In this document: piece by piece, positions 17,631-27,652 of the stretch
Layout: each line of letters starts with the position of its first letter
Numbering within the stretch: the first letter of the stretch is position 1
Source: Lysobacter enzymogenes
GTDB taxonomy: Bacteria; Pseudomonadota; Gammaproteobacteria; Xanthomonadales; Xanthomonadaceae
NCBI RefSeq assembly: GCF_017355525.1
Contig: NZ_CP067395.1
Coordinates: 248,001-312,000 of the forward strand
Length of the DNA: 64,000 nucleotides
Direction of reading: 5' to 3'
Program-made: the position numbers and the translations under genes
Notes under the pieces: generated by a model
Told to the model about the DNA's origin: nothing
Databases searched by the model: none
The model's input: the letters and a program-made list of their open reading frames with translations, nothing else

Positions 17631-18257
17631 TCACGAGCCGTCCTTCTTCGCTGCCGCCATCACCTTAGCCCAATAAGCCAGCGCCGTCTTGCGCACCGCA
17701 GCCGGCAACTCGCGGAAGTTCTCGCCAGGCTCGCGCGTCTCCTCGTCTTCTTCTTGATTCGGGATCTGCCCGCGGATCGCGTACTTGCGGTCCTTGTAGA
17801 TCATGATCAGCTTGACCCGGGTCGCGTCGAGACCGTCGCAGGGAATCCAGTAAGGCACCATCGTCAACGGCTGGCCGTCGCCCGCATCGATCACGTCGAA
17901 CAGCGGGGTCAGCACCTTCACCGCGCAAAGCATGTCGTGATACTCCTTGATCTCCCAGCGCGACAGCTGGCCGCCGTGGTCTTCGACGAAGCCATAGGCG
18001 TGCATGGAGGTATAGCTTTTGTCGTCCCGGGCGTCGAACTTCTCGCCGTTGGGATTGGCGCCGATCGCGACGATTCGCGATGAGCCGTCGGTGTCGCGGT
18101 ACTTCAGCGCCTTGAGCAGGCGGCTGCCGTTCTTGTAGTAAGCGGCGATGTCCGCCTTTTCCGCGCCGGCCAAGGGCGCGACTTGCAGGCCGGTGGCCGA
18201 GGCCGGTCCGGTAAGCAGCGCCCAGATGATCGGGGCCAAAATCCATGTATGCCGCAT
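17631..18257 (-). CDS. exported protein of unknown function
   Basis: A 208-residue protein with a signal peptide (MRHTWILAPIIWALLTGPASA). The mature part contains DGSSRIVAIGANPNGEKFDA, DKSYTSMHAYGFVEDHGG, LTPLFDVIDAGDGQPLTMVPYWIPCDGLD and a C-terminal PAAVRKTALAYWAKVM helix. I do not recognise a characterised family. It is convergent with the nuclease-like gene (26-bp gap) and divergent from the beta-lactamase-like gene. Probably periplasmic. Confidence 0.7.
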   Translation of the reverse strand: MRHTWILAPIIWALLTGPASATGLQVAPLAGAEKADIAAYYKNGSRLLKALKYRDTDGSSRIVAIGANPNGEKFDARDDKSYTSMHAYGFVEDHGGQLSRWEIKEYHDMLCAVKVLTPLFDVIDAGDGQPLTMVPYWIPCDGLDATRVKLIMIYKDRKYAIRGQIPNQEEDEETREPGENFRELPAAVRKTALAYWAKVMAAAKKDGS

Positions 18258-18460
18258 GACCTGCGTTTCCTGTGGGAGACGGCGAAGTTTACGGGAGAGG
18301 TGCGGGTTCGCGCTGCGGAAGCACCGGTGACCGATTGGGGTTCGAAACAGCGCGGAAGATGCGCGGGTTGTGTCGTAAGTAATGCCAGGACTTCATACAC
18401 CCGCCGCCAGAAAATTCCCGGGGTAGCATCTTCCGCATTCGTAAACAGCGGAGTGGCGCC

Positions 18461-19951
18461 GTGTTCCTTACGACCCCGCGCTTTGCCTTCCCTATCCGTA
18501 TGTTGCTGGCGTTGTCGCTGCTGATGCTGCCCCTCTCAGCCATGGCCAAGCCAGCCGCCGTCGCCGCGGAAGCGGCCACCCCGGCCGAGCAAACCGACCG
18601 CGCCCTGCGCGCCTACCTGACCCGCTTCCGCGTCCCAGGCGCCCAAGTCGCGGTAGTCAAAGACGGCACCCTCGTCTTCTCGCGCGCCTACGGCTCGGCC
18701 AACCTCGCCTTCGATACGCCAGCGACCACCCAGACCGTCTTCACCCTGGCCTCGATCACTAAGGCCTTCACCGGCGTCGCCGCGATGCAGGCGGTGGAAG
18801 CGGACAAGTTCGATCTGGCGGCGCCGATATCGCGCTACCTCGACGGCTTGCCCGAGGCGTGGCGCGCGATCACGGTGCGGCAGTTGCTCAGCCATACCTC
18901 AGGCCTGCCGGACATCAACCGCGCGCCCACGGTCGAAACCGACGCGGCGCAAGCGTGGAACTGGGCGCTGGCGCAGCCGGTGTTATTCGCACCGGGCGAG
19001 CGCTTCCACTACTGCCAGACCAATTACACGCTGATCCAGCGCGCGCTCAATCGGGTGTACGGACGCGAGCCGGACGCGATGCTGGGCGATGCGCAGTTCG
19101 CGGCCGCCGGCATGCGCCGCACGCGTTACGGCGATTCGCGCGACGTGATCGTGGGCAAGGGGCCGGATTATCAGTTCGTGCGCGCCACGCCAGGGGCGGC
19201 GGGTGTGCTGGAGCAGCGCTTTCCGGTGTCGTTGCCGTTCAAGCGTGCGTCCAACGGCTTGGTCGGCACGGCCGAGGATGTGGCGCTTTGGTTGGTCGCG
19301 CTGGAGCAAGGCAAGCTGCTCGGGCCGCAGGCGCTGGCGACGATGTGGACGCCGGTGGCGTTCAACGATGGGCGCGCGGGGCAGTGGGGCATGGGCTGGA
19401 CGGTGCTTCCGCGCGGGGCGGGGCATCGCGCGGTCGGCATGACCGGCGGGGCGCGTTCGGCGTTTTATCTGTATCCGGAAGACCGGGTGGCGGTGGTGAT
19501 TCTAACCAATCTGGCCGGGGCGTATCCGGAGGACGAGATCGACCGGATCGCCGGGTATTGGGCGCCGGCGCTGCGTCCGAGCGGGGTGTCGGCGCTGCGC
19601 ATCGCGCTCGACGACAGCGGTTACGACCGCGCCGTGCGCACGGCGCGCGAGATCGCGAAGCGCGATCCGTCGTTGCAGTGGAACGAGCTGGAGCTCAACG
19701 ATTGGGGCTATCGCTTGCTGCACAGCGGACGGCCGCGCGACGGGTTGGCGGTCATGAAGCTGGTCGCGAGCTTGTTCCCGCGCAGCGGCAATGCGCAGGA
19801 CAGTTTGGGCGAGGCGTATGCGATCAATGGCGAGAGCGCGCTGGCCGTCGTGCATTACCGGCGTTCGTTGGCGTTGGATCCGGGGAATGCGAATGCGGCG
19901 AAGCAGATCGAGCGGTTGCAGAAAGTGGGGGCGGGCGCGGGTAAGCATTGA
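18461..19951 (+). CDS. exported serine beta-lactamase-like hydrolase
   Basis: A 496-residue protein of the class C beta-lactamase/esterase superfamily. It starts at GTG with GGAG upstream and has a signal peptide ending LSAMA. The catalytic SxxK is S98-I-T-K101 (TLASITKAF), and LLSHTSGLP follows as usual. The second motif normally reads YSN; here it is Y184-C-Q186 followed by TNY, so the expected Asn is replaced by Gln. VGMTGGARSAF supplies the third-motif TGG. The C-terminal 100 residues (AIN-GESALAVVHYRRSLALD, NAAKQIERLQKV) form a TPR-like extension found in several of these hydrolases. The substrate cannot be predicted; esterase or peptidase activity is as likely as beta-lactamase activity. 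Confidence 0.88.
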   Translation: MFLTTPRFAFPIRMLLALSLLMLPLSAMAKPAAVAAEAATPAEQTDRALRAYLTRFRVPGAQVAVVKDGTLVFSRAYGSANLAFDTPATTQTVFTLASITKAFTGVAAMQAVEADKFDLAAPISRYLDGLPEAWRAITVRQLLSHTSGLPDINRAPTVETDAAQAWNWALAQPVLFAPGERFHYCQTNYTLIQRALNRVYGREPDAMLGDAQFAAAGMRRTRYGDSRDVIVGKGPDYQFVRATPGAAGVLEQRFPVSLPFKRASNGLVGTAEDVALWLVALEQGKLLGPQALATMWTPVAFNDGRAGQWGMGWTVLPRGAGHRAVGMTGGARSAFYLYPEDRVAVVILTNLAGAYPEDEIDRIAGYWAPALRPSGVSALRIALDDSGYDRAVRTAREIAKRDPSLQWNELELNDWGYRLLHSGRPRDGLAVMKLVASLFPRSGNAQDSLGEAYAINGESALAVVHYRRSLALDPGNANAAKQIERLQKVGAGAGKH

Positions 19952-20045
19952 CGGTCCTGGAGGAATCGTCCGGCCTCTGGCTGTTATCGCGACAGAAAAT
20001 TCAGTCGCGTTCGTACTCCGGCCCAGCTCTCATCGCGGGCCCCGC

Positions 20046-21866
20046 TCATCTACCTCCACGGCTGGGGTCCTCGTGGGCGCGCTGATCTGCGTCCTGCGAC
20101 GGTTTCTGCGTTTGCTGCTGATTGAATGCCTGAGTCTCGCGAAGCGTGTCTTGCATGGGCGGGGCCGGTTCGGAAACGACAACGCTGGCGTGGTATCCCG
20201 GCGTAGAGCCTCCGATCCACAACTTGTCCTGGACCAAGCCGATCGCGCCGATTTTGCCGACGTCTGCGATGCCGTTGCGCTTGGCTGCAAGCGTCGCTTC
20301 CGCAATCTTTTCGTCCGTGACGTGAGCAGGTGCGCCAGCGCGAATCTTGTCGAACATCGCTTGGTCGTCCCGCGATAGCTTTGGCGGCTCTTGTGGTGCG
20401 CCGGATGCGGGAGCCGGTGATGCTGCGGTCGCAGGCTTGGGGCCTTCGGTGGCGGCCGTGGCAGGCAGGCTGGCATGTTCGGCTACTCGCCGACTGTCGG
20501 CCGCCGACGCCGGGTCTGGGCGGACGCCCAGGTTGGTATTGGTTGCAAAGTCGCGAGTCGGATGATCGGTCGCCTTGTCGACAGCCCGTTGAACGATCGC
20601 CAGCCCGGTCTGGGTGCTGATCGCCGCGAGCGTCTGCTTGTCCGCGATGCCGCTGACGTGCTCGGTGCCGTGCCAGAGCTGGAATGCCTGCACGGCTCGC
20701 TGAGTGTCGGGGCCGAAAACTCCGTCGGCTTTGATCGGGTCCTTGAGACGATCGTTGATCCCCAGTTGGATCAGGTTTTCTTGGAGCCTCGCGACTTCGG
20801 GTCCGCGTTCGCCGATTTTCAACACCCCATCGGCCATCGCGTCGCGAACGGGCGCGGATGCGGTTGGCGTACGCGAGTGCAGATAGTTCGGCAAACCCTG
20901 CGCATTGGTCTGCATCCAGTCGTCGCGGTAACCGGGCGGCTGGAAGCGTTGGGCTGCTTGATGAAAGTCCGGTGCGGCGACGATCGCCGCCGCTCTAATC
21001 TGCAGGGCCGAAAGGGTGCCGACATCGGCCCTTCCGGTCTCGGGAAGGTTGCTCTGTCGCTGGAACTCCGCCACGGCTTCCCGGGTATTGTTTCCGTAAT
21101 CGCCGTCCGCTCGCAGAGGCCTGCCGCTGGAATCGGTCGCGCCGACCAACTGCAAGTTTTCCTGCAAAGCTTTGACCGAAAGATTGGCGTCGCCGGGTTT
21201 GAGCTCTTTTTCTACCGGCAGTTTGTACGGAATGCCTTTGAACTGGTCTTGCGGGACGAGCAACTGGTTCAGGCCGTCGCGATTGATCGCTATGTCGTTG
21301 TAGTAATCGTAGCTGCTGGTGCCGTAATCGTCTTTCGCAGCGGCGCGGTTTTGCACGACATTCACCGCGCCGCCGTAGCCCGCGATGTGCCGCGCCTTGA
21401 GAAAGCCGGCGACGTGTTCTTCGGAATCGCCTGCGTGCAGAACGCCCTGCCTGATCGCGGTGCGATAGGCCGAGTCGCTGTTGCGCTTGAAGGCTTGGTC
21501 TTGGAGGTCTGCGGAAGCTTTGTACTTCTCGAGACTGAGGCCATCCTTCCAGTTGCTCGGATCCTCCAGGAAACGGGTCATCCCTCCCGACTCGGCCCAC
21601 CTCCATTCTCTGCGGTAGCCGGACATGGCCGCCTGCAGCTTGGCGGTATCGACATAGCCGGCGTCGGCCAGCCAGGTGGCGCCGGCCTGATAACGGCCTA
21701 CGTAGCCGACCGTGTTGGTGATGGCCAGGTCGCCGCCATTGCTTTCGGTCAGCACGGTGGACGCGATCAGTCGCCGCGTTCCATGATCGCTGAGCCCTTC
21801 GATGTTGCCCTGCGTGTACTCATTGGCCGTAAGCACGGCCCGCTCTTGCCTGCGCGTCCCTGGCAT
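20046..21866 (-). CDS. type IV secretion effector (X-Tfe), peptidoglycan-targeting
   Basis: A 606-residue antibacterial effector candidate without signal peptide. N-terminal domain (about 1-190): STVLTESNGGDLAITN with a Glu in the lysozyme-like position, GYVGRYQAGATWLADAGY, and RHIAGYGGAVNVV. This layout is seen in Xanthomonadaceae effectors that attack peptidoglycan. Two peptidoglycan_binding_1 domains follow (about 235-290, NLSVKALQENLQLVG...; about 355-415, EVARLQENLIQLGI...). The C-terminus (about 485-606), with FDKIRAGAPAHVTDEKIAEA, VGKIGAIGLVQDKLWIGG and a Gln-rich tail, matches the XVIPCD-type delivery region. AAGGAG precedes the ATG. The lipoprotein gene upstream on the same strand is its likely immunity partner. 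No T4SS structural genes are nearby. Confidence 0.82.
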   Translation of the reverse strand: MPGTRRQERAVLTANEYTQGNIEGLSDHGTRRLIASTVLTESNGGDLAITNTVGYVGRYQAGATWLADAGYVDTAKLQAAMSGYRREWRWAESGGMTRFLEDPSNWKDGLSLEKYKASADLQDQAFKRNSDSAYRTAIRQGVLHAGDSEEHVAGFLKARHIAGYGGAVNVVQNRAAAKDDYGTSSYDYYNDIAINRDGLNQLLVPQDQFKGIPYKLPVEKELKPGDANLSVKALQENLQLVGATDSSGRPLRADGDYGNNTREAVAEFQRQSNLPETGRADVGTLSALQIRAAAIVAAPDFHQAAQRFQPPGYRDDWMQTNAQGLPNYLHSRTPTASAPVRDAMADGVLKIGERGPEVARLQENLIQLGINDRLKDPIKADGVFGPDTQRAVQAFQLWHGTEHVSGIADKQTLAAISTQTGLAIVQRAVDKATDHPTRDFATNTNLGVRPDPASAADSRRVAEHASLPATAATEGPKPATAASPAPASGAPQEPPKLSRDDQAMFDKIRAGAPAHVTDEKIAEATLAAKRNGIADVGKIGAIGLVQDKLWIGGSTPGYHASVVVSEPAPPMQDTLRETQAFNQQQTQKPSQDADQRAHEDPSRGGR

Positions 21867-21887
21867 GGTGTCGCTCCTTGCGTGCTC

Positions 21888-22580
21888 TTACTCGACTGGC
21901 TTGCAGTTCAGTTGCGCGATGGCGTCCGTGGGCCGAGTTCGAGTCAGATCGAAGACGGTGAAGCCATCGGTGTATTTGCCGCCGTCCTTCTGGCTGGCCT
22001 GCACGTAGAGCTTGCGGTTGCCAGCGAGCGATACTTCGAAGAAGGCGCCGCTGCCTGCGCCTTCCTCGTACTCGGGAGCGGGGCATTGGTCCGCAATAGT
22101 GGCGACCGCGGCGGCGGATCCGAATTGATTCTTGAGGATGCTCAAGTAATCGTCGGAGTAGAGGGGTTTGCTGATCGATACGGTTTCGACCCCGCTCAAG
22201 GTGCCTGTCACGTTGAGCGTCGATTCGCCTTCATTGCGTTTGACCGTGGCGTATTCCGTTCCGGGCTTGCTGTTGGGAATGTCCTTGGTCGTGAACCCTT
22301 GCAGCAGGATTTCGCCGCTGCGCGAGTAGCGCCCCGCTACGAATTCCTGGGGTACGGAGTCTTTCCATTTGACGGTTGAGAGCGCCGCGTAAGCATCCCA
22401 ATCGCGTCCCTTGTCGCTGGCGAACACCTCCGCGGCAGCCTGCATATCCGTGGCAGGTACGGGGGCGACTTGCTCCACCTCGCGCTTTTCGACCGATGGC
22501 GGGGAGACTTCTTGCTTTTGACAGGCGGCCAGTCCCAGCGTGGTGATGGCTACGGCGGCGGTCAGGTGTTTGAGGCTCAC
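21888..22580 (-). CDS. lipoprotein, predicted immunity partner (X-Tfi) of the upstream-listed effector
   Basis: A 230-residue lipoprotein starting at GTG 22580 with signal VSLKHLTAAVAITTLGLAAC and lipidated Cys20. The mature part is beta-rich (STLNVTGTLSGVETVSISKP, GAFFEVSLAGNRKLYVQASQ) and has two further Cys (DQCPAPEYEE, LNCKPVE). Periplasmic lipoproteins encoded next to X-Tfe genes protect the producer, so this is the natural immunity candidate. It lies 21 bp before the effector start and the two are surely one operon. The frame stays open 74 codons further upstream to ATG 22802, which itself has a good ribosome-binding site (AGGGATCG). The signal peptide argues for GTG 22580; the upstream part may be a remnant or a separate small gene. 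Confidence 0.75.
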   Translation of the reverse strand: MSLKHLTAAVAITTLGLAACQKQEVSPPSVEKREVEQVAPVPATDMQAAAEVFASDKGRDWDAYAALSTVKWKDSVPQEFVAGRYSRSGEILLQGFTTKDIPNSKPGTEYATVKRNEGESTLNVTGTLSGVETVSISKPLYSDDYLSILKNQFGSAAAVATIADQCPAPEYEEGAGSGAFFEVSLAGNRKLYVQASQKDGGKYTDGFTVFDLTRTRPTDAIAQLNCKPVE

Positions 22581-23102
22581 TTCGTCCGTCTCTTGAAGAT
22601 TTTCGTCGGCGATCGCGACGGGGCGCGGATGGATCGGCAGGGTCGGCTTTCGCCTGGGCGGCGAGGACGCTCTGGTTAAGGGCATAGGCCCCAGTTCAGC
22701 GCGAACTGCCTCATTGATGAGATTCACATCCCTGTAGAGCGTATCGGCGTGCGCTTGTTGGATGCGAGAGAACGTGACGGGGCTGCCAGAGGTTTTTGAC
22801 ATAGAACGATCCCTGTCGAAAACGTTCGGAGCCTTTCCTGGCTCCGGCCTTAGCTTGTACTTGCGGCTGAATCGCTCGGCCGCAATGAAGACCTGCGTAG
22901 CATCCGTGCCGATTTCGGTCCAGTCAAGGTTATGCGTTTGGCGCGCGTGTAGTGCGCAGTTTCAGTTTGCGTATCTCATCGCGGTGGCGCTGAAATTGAA
23001 GATCGTCTCAGGGCCGTCGGGTGCTCATGCCGATCCCTGGCGTGTGTTGGCTAAATCGGCGGGCTTTTGTCGAGGGCTGGAGCTTCGGCGTAGTTGTAGT
23101 GG

Positions 23103-23129
23103 CGCGGTCGCGGCTTGCGCCGCTCCTAC
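23103..23129 (-). repeat. single REP-like copy 3
   Basis: Reverse-strand copy of the TAGGAGCGGC family (variant GCAAGCC in the core), one of only two unpaired copies in the window. It lies just downstream of the alpha-lytic-type protease terminator. Confidence 0.85.
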
Positions 23130-23152
23130 AGGGGGCTACGTTCGACTTGCGC

Positions 23153-23185
23153 AAAAAAAAAGCGCCCCGCCGAGGCGGGGCGCTT
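23153..23185 (-). terminator. rho-independent terminator of the protease gene
   Basis: On the minus strand, AGCGCCCCGC pairs with GCGGGGCGCT across a short loop and is followed by nine T residues (the A-run at 23153-23161 on the plus strand). It lies 24 bp after the protease stop. This is the clearest intrinsic terminator in the window. Confidence 0.92.
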
Positions 23186-23208
23186 AAGGGGGAGGTTCGG
23201 TTGCGGAG

Positions 23209-24776
<1,568 letters not shown>

Positions 24777-24812
24777 AAAAAAGCGAAGGCCTGCCGGAGC
24801 CCCGGCAGGCCT
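24777..24812 (-). terminator. rho-independent terminator of the 98-residue protein gene
   Basis: On the minus strand AGGCCTGCCGG pairs with CCGGCAGGCCT, followed by TCGCTTTTTTCC. It lies about 35 bp after the stop of the gene at 24848-25144. Confidence 0.85.
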
Positions 24813-24847
24813 GTTTGCCGCGTTTGGCGGATGCGTTTTTCGCGGCG

Positions 24848-25144
24848 TCAGACGGTGACCTGGATGGTCTTCGACCAGACCACGCCGACCGGCGCGTTTT
24901 GGTCGCTGTAGGTGTACGCGGTGCCGCCGACGTTGACGTTGAACGCGGCCGGGCCGCCCCAGTTGATGCCGACCAGGGTTAGGTCGTACTTGCCGGCCGG
25001 CAGGACCGAGCCGAGGTTGACCGAGTAGCTCACCGGGTCGTTGTAGCCCGAGCTGATGTGGCAGACCTCGGACGAGCCGGCGCCGGTGGAGGCGATGATG
25101 TGGAGTTCGTTGTCGCACTGGCTGATTTTGACGGCGGTGGCCAT
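24848..25144 (-). CDS. small cytosolic-type beta-rich protein of unknown function
   Basis: A 98-residue protein with no signal peptide, a strong ribosome-binding site (CAGGGGAAGCTC) and its own terminator. The sequence alternates hydrophobic and polar residues (ELHIIASTGAGSSEVCHISS, KYDLTLVGINWGGPAAFNV, VGVVWSKTIQVTV), suggesting a single beta-sandwich. Two Cys are present (SQCDNE, EVCHIS). I do not recognise the family. The neatly bounded expression unit and the lack of codon anomalies argue for a real, well-expressed gene. Confidence 0.75.
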   Translation of the reverse strand: MATAVKISQCDNELHIIASTGAGSSEVCHISSGYNDPVSYSVNLGSVLPAGKYDLTLVGINWGGPAAFNVNVGGTAYTYSDQNAPVGVVWSKTIQVTV

Positions 25145-25343
25145 GAGCTTCCCCTGTGTGATGTTGGTACCCGTTAGGTGTGCGGCGAAGCCTTGCGGCA
25201 GCGCGTCGGCCGATGCGAGCTCGGCGGGCGGGCTGTGAGCGGTGCCCGGCTTCGCAGCGCAGGCAGTATTCGCTGCGCCCGCACGGCGCGTGGGGTCACT
25301 GCGGGCTCAGGCCGGGATCAGTTCGGTGACGCGGCGTGAGCGC

Positions 25344-25691
25344 TCACGCCGCGGGCGCGGCGCGCACCAGCGCCATCACCGGCACGCCGAAGCAGCGCGC
25401 CAGTTCGTGGGCGATGCGGAAGCGCACGGCGCGGCCGGATTCGGCGCGTTTTATCGTGGCCACCGACACGCGGATGTTGCGGCGCCAGCAGTCGTCGGCG
25501 AGGTCTTGCTGGCTCAGCAGCCGGCCTTGCCGCAGGCGCCGCAGTTCGGCGCTGTCGAGCACGACCTGGCCGCGGCCGCTGGGCGCGATGAGTTGCGGCG
25601 ATGTTGCGTCGGCGCAACCGGTTCGGGTTTGCGCGGGAGGCGACTCAGGCGCGGCGGCGGCGTCGATGTCGGGAACAGTCGGTGCATGCAT
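25344..25691 (-). CDS. XRE-family helix-turn-helix protein
   Basis: A 115-residue protein. The N-terminal 45 residues are low-complexity, and the rest is an XRE/Cro-type DNA-binding domain: LDSAELRRLRQGRLLSQQDL, then VSVATIKRAESGRAVRFRIA and ELARCFGVPVMALV. The start at 25691 is preceded by GAGGATCG. It lies about 200 bp upstream of the 98-residue protein gene on the same strand. It could be an isolated regulator; the target is unknown. Confidence 0.75.
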   Translation of the reverse strand: MHAPTVPDIDAAAAPESPPAQTRTGCADATSPQLIAPSGRGQVVLDSAELRRLRQGRLLSQQDLADDCWRRNIRVSVATIKRAESGRAVRFRIAHELARCFGVPVMALVRAAPAA

Positions 25692-26161
25692 GGCGCGCGA
25701 TCCTCGTGGGCGATGCGACAGGGCACCGCGGTCGCGGGTCGCGCGTTCCATCCTTGGTCGCGAAGGCGAGGGATTGGGGCGGCCGTTGTGCGGCGTTTCG
25801 CTCGGCAGCGTGGTCGCGGCGACGGCGCTGGCGCCTTTCGGGAACCTGCCGGTTTCGCGCGCTGCGCGAGCGTTGTCAGTGTGCGCCGCGTTTTTCGGCC
25901 GAACTCTGCGGATGCGCAGTCGGCCATCGCGACGCGCGTCGCAGCGATCGTTTGCGCTGTGTCGGTTGCAGTTATATGTCGTGAGGCAAGGTGCACGCCG
26001 CGCTATCGCGAGGATTGCGAATTCGATCGGGTATGCGTCGCCGGCGTGTTGCGTACGCGAACGTTCGCGAACCCGTCCGCGATGCGCGGGCGCAGGAGCG
26101 ATGGCCCCTGCGCCCGCGAAACCGCGTTAGCTTCGGAACTCGCCGGTTCGCGAGCGGCGGT
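25692..26161. other. 470-bp gap without recognised gene
   Basis: The region between the S8 protease stop and the XRE gene start has many overlapping open frames on both strands, none with a convincing start site or known protein pattern. The GC-rich sequence contains several short alternating GCGC stretches. I see no repeat of the families found elsewhere. Confidence 0.5.
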
Positions 26162-27652
26162 TCAATTGCCGAGTTGCGAAATCGCCGCGCGCAGGTTCGG
26201 CAGCGGGCCGATATTGCCTCCGCCACCGGTTTGCGCGGTGCCGGTGGTGCGCAGCAGGTCGCGCATCTGCCGCGGGGTCAAGGTGATGCCGCGCTGTTTG
26301 GCGATGCCCGACAGCGCCACCACCGCCGAGGCGACGATGGGCGAGGCGCTGGAGGTTCCGGAGAACACCTTGGTGTAATACGCGTTGACGCCGCCGTTGT
26401 AGAGGTTGCCGTAGCCGGTGGTGGTGACGCAGCGGCCCCAGGCCTGCACGTTGACGCGCGAACCGTAGGTCGAGAACGACTGCTTCGCGCGTTCGGCGGT
26501 GCCGTCGCTGCACCACGTATTGGAGCGCGGGCCGCCGGCGCCGACGATGATCGAGCCCGAGTCGGCGCGGCCGGCCGGGAACGGCGAGCCGAAACACGAG
26601 GTGTTGTCGAGATTCATGTTGCCGTTGCCGCCGGCCTGGACCACGTGGATGCCCTTGTTGGTCGCGGTGACGATGGCGGCGTGGACCGAGGCGATCCATT
26701 CCACCGGCACGTAGCCGTTGCAGGCGCTGGGGCCGGCGGCCTGCTGTTCGATCAGGATCACGTCGCCCGCGCGCAGGAAGTTGGCGGCGGTCAGGATGGC
26801 GTTGGCCGGGTCGTAGCCGCGTTCGGTGTTCATCGCGTTGGTCATGTACGCGCTGGCGCCGTCGACCAGGCCGGTGACGCCGATGCCGTTGTTGTCGGCG
26901 ACCAGTTGGCCCATCACCGCGGTGCCGTGGTTGTTGTCGTTGAACGGATCGGTCGGGGTGCCGTTGTTGACCCGCGCGCCGGCCAGCCGCAGCTTGGACA
27001 GGTCTTCGTGGCCGGTGTTCCAGCTGTATTCGATGTCGAGCACGCGAACGCCGGCGCCGTTGCCGCCGGCGACGGTGCGCGCGTACTCGCTGTCGATGCC
27101 GTTCTGCGCGGCCGGCAGCTTGTAGTACTGGTTGGATTCGTAGTTCGGCGAGGCCGGCAGCGGCACCGGCAGCGGCGCGGCGTAGGCGGTTTCGACGATG
27201 CTCATCGCGTTGAGTTCGTCGATGACGCGCGCGGCGTCCTGGCCGGGCTTGACCCGGATCCGGAACCACTGGCTCAGGTCGGGCTGCGGGCCTTGCGCCT
27301 GCGCACTCTTGCTCAGCGCCGACAGGGTCGCGGCATCGGCATGGAACAGCGGTTCCAGCGCGGCGACCGGGCCGGCGCCGCCGGTGAGGCTGTCCAGCGC
27401 GGTCAGGCGGCCGAGCTTGGCCGAACTCAGGCGGCCGCTTTGCAGACGCACCTGGCTGTCGTCGACGAACTTGACCTCGATGATTTCGCGCGAGTCGAAG
27501 CGGCCGAGTTTGGTCTTGATCGGTTTCGCCAGCACGTGCTGGGGCATCGGGCTCGACGGCGGCGCGGCGAGCGCGGGCAGCGCGGCGAGCGCGAGGCAGG
27601 GCAGCAAGGCGCGGAACAACGGCGTGAGAGCGGAGCGGGCGATAGAACGCAT
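26162..27652 (-). CDS. secreted subtilisin-like S8 serine peptidase
   Basis: A 496-residue preproprotease. The signal peptide (1-30) is followed by a pro-region of about 130 residues (REIIEVKFVDDSQVRLQSGR). The catalytic domain runs from about 175. The triad is Asp206 (RVLDIEYSW), His242 (NNHGTAVMG) and Ser434 (FSGTSSASP), with oxyanion Asn343 (GGNGN). Asp-Ile-Glu in place of the more usual Asp-Thr-Gly after the catalytic Asp is a subgroup feature. There is no C-terminal P/proprotein-convertase domain, so the enzyme is short for Lysobacter S8 proteases. The start was chosen for signal-peptide quality and AGGACC upstream. It is transcribed divergently from an M13 peptidase. Confidence 0.93.
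   Translation of the reverse strand: MRSIARSALTPLFRALLPCLALAALPALAAPPSSPMPQHVLAKPIKTKLGRFDSREIIEVKFVDDSQVRLQSGRLSSAKLGRLTALDSLTGGAGPVAALEPLFHADAATLSALSKSAQAQGPQPDLSQWFRIRVKPGQDAARVIDELNAMSIVETAYAAPLPVPLPASPNYESNQYYKLPAAQNGIDSEYARTVAGGNGAGVRVLDIEYSWNTGHEDLSKLRLAGARVNNGTPTDPFNDNNHGTAVMGQLVADNNGIGVTGLVDGASAYMTNAMNTERGYDPANAILTAANFLRAGDVILIEQQAAGPSACNGYVPVEWIASVHAAIVTATNKGIHVVQAGGNGNMNLDNTSCFGSPFPAGRADSGSIIVGAGGPRSNTWCSDGTAERAKQSFSTYGSRVNVQAWGRCVTTTGYGNLYNGGVNAYYTKVFSGTSSASPIVASAVVALSGIAKQRGITLTPRQMRDLLRTTGTAQTGGGGNIGPLPNLRAAISQLGN

Larger units (their letters stand above)
22803..23208. other. intergenic region with one REP copy and a terminator
   Basis: A 406-bp gap. It holds the presumed promoter of the immunity/effector operon, a single reverse REP copy at 23103-23129 and the terminator of the protease gene at 23153-23185. 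No gene was recognised. Confidence 0.6.

Noticed and set aside
18461..19951. penicillin resistance gene in the clinical sense
   Set aside because: The SxxK/YxN-type fold is shared by esterases and peptidases, and the YxN motif is altered; no basis to call an antibiotic resistance gene.
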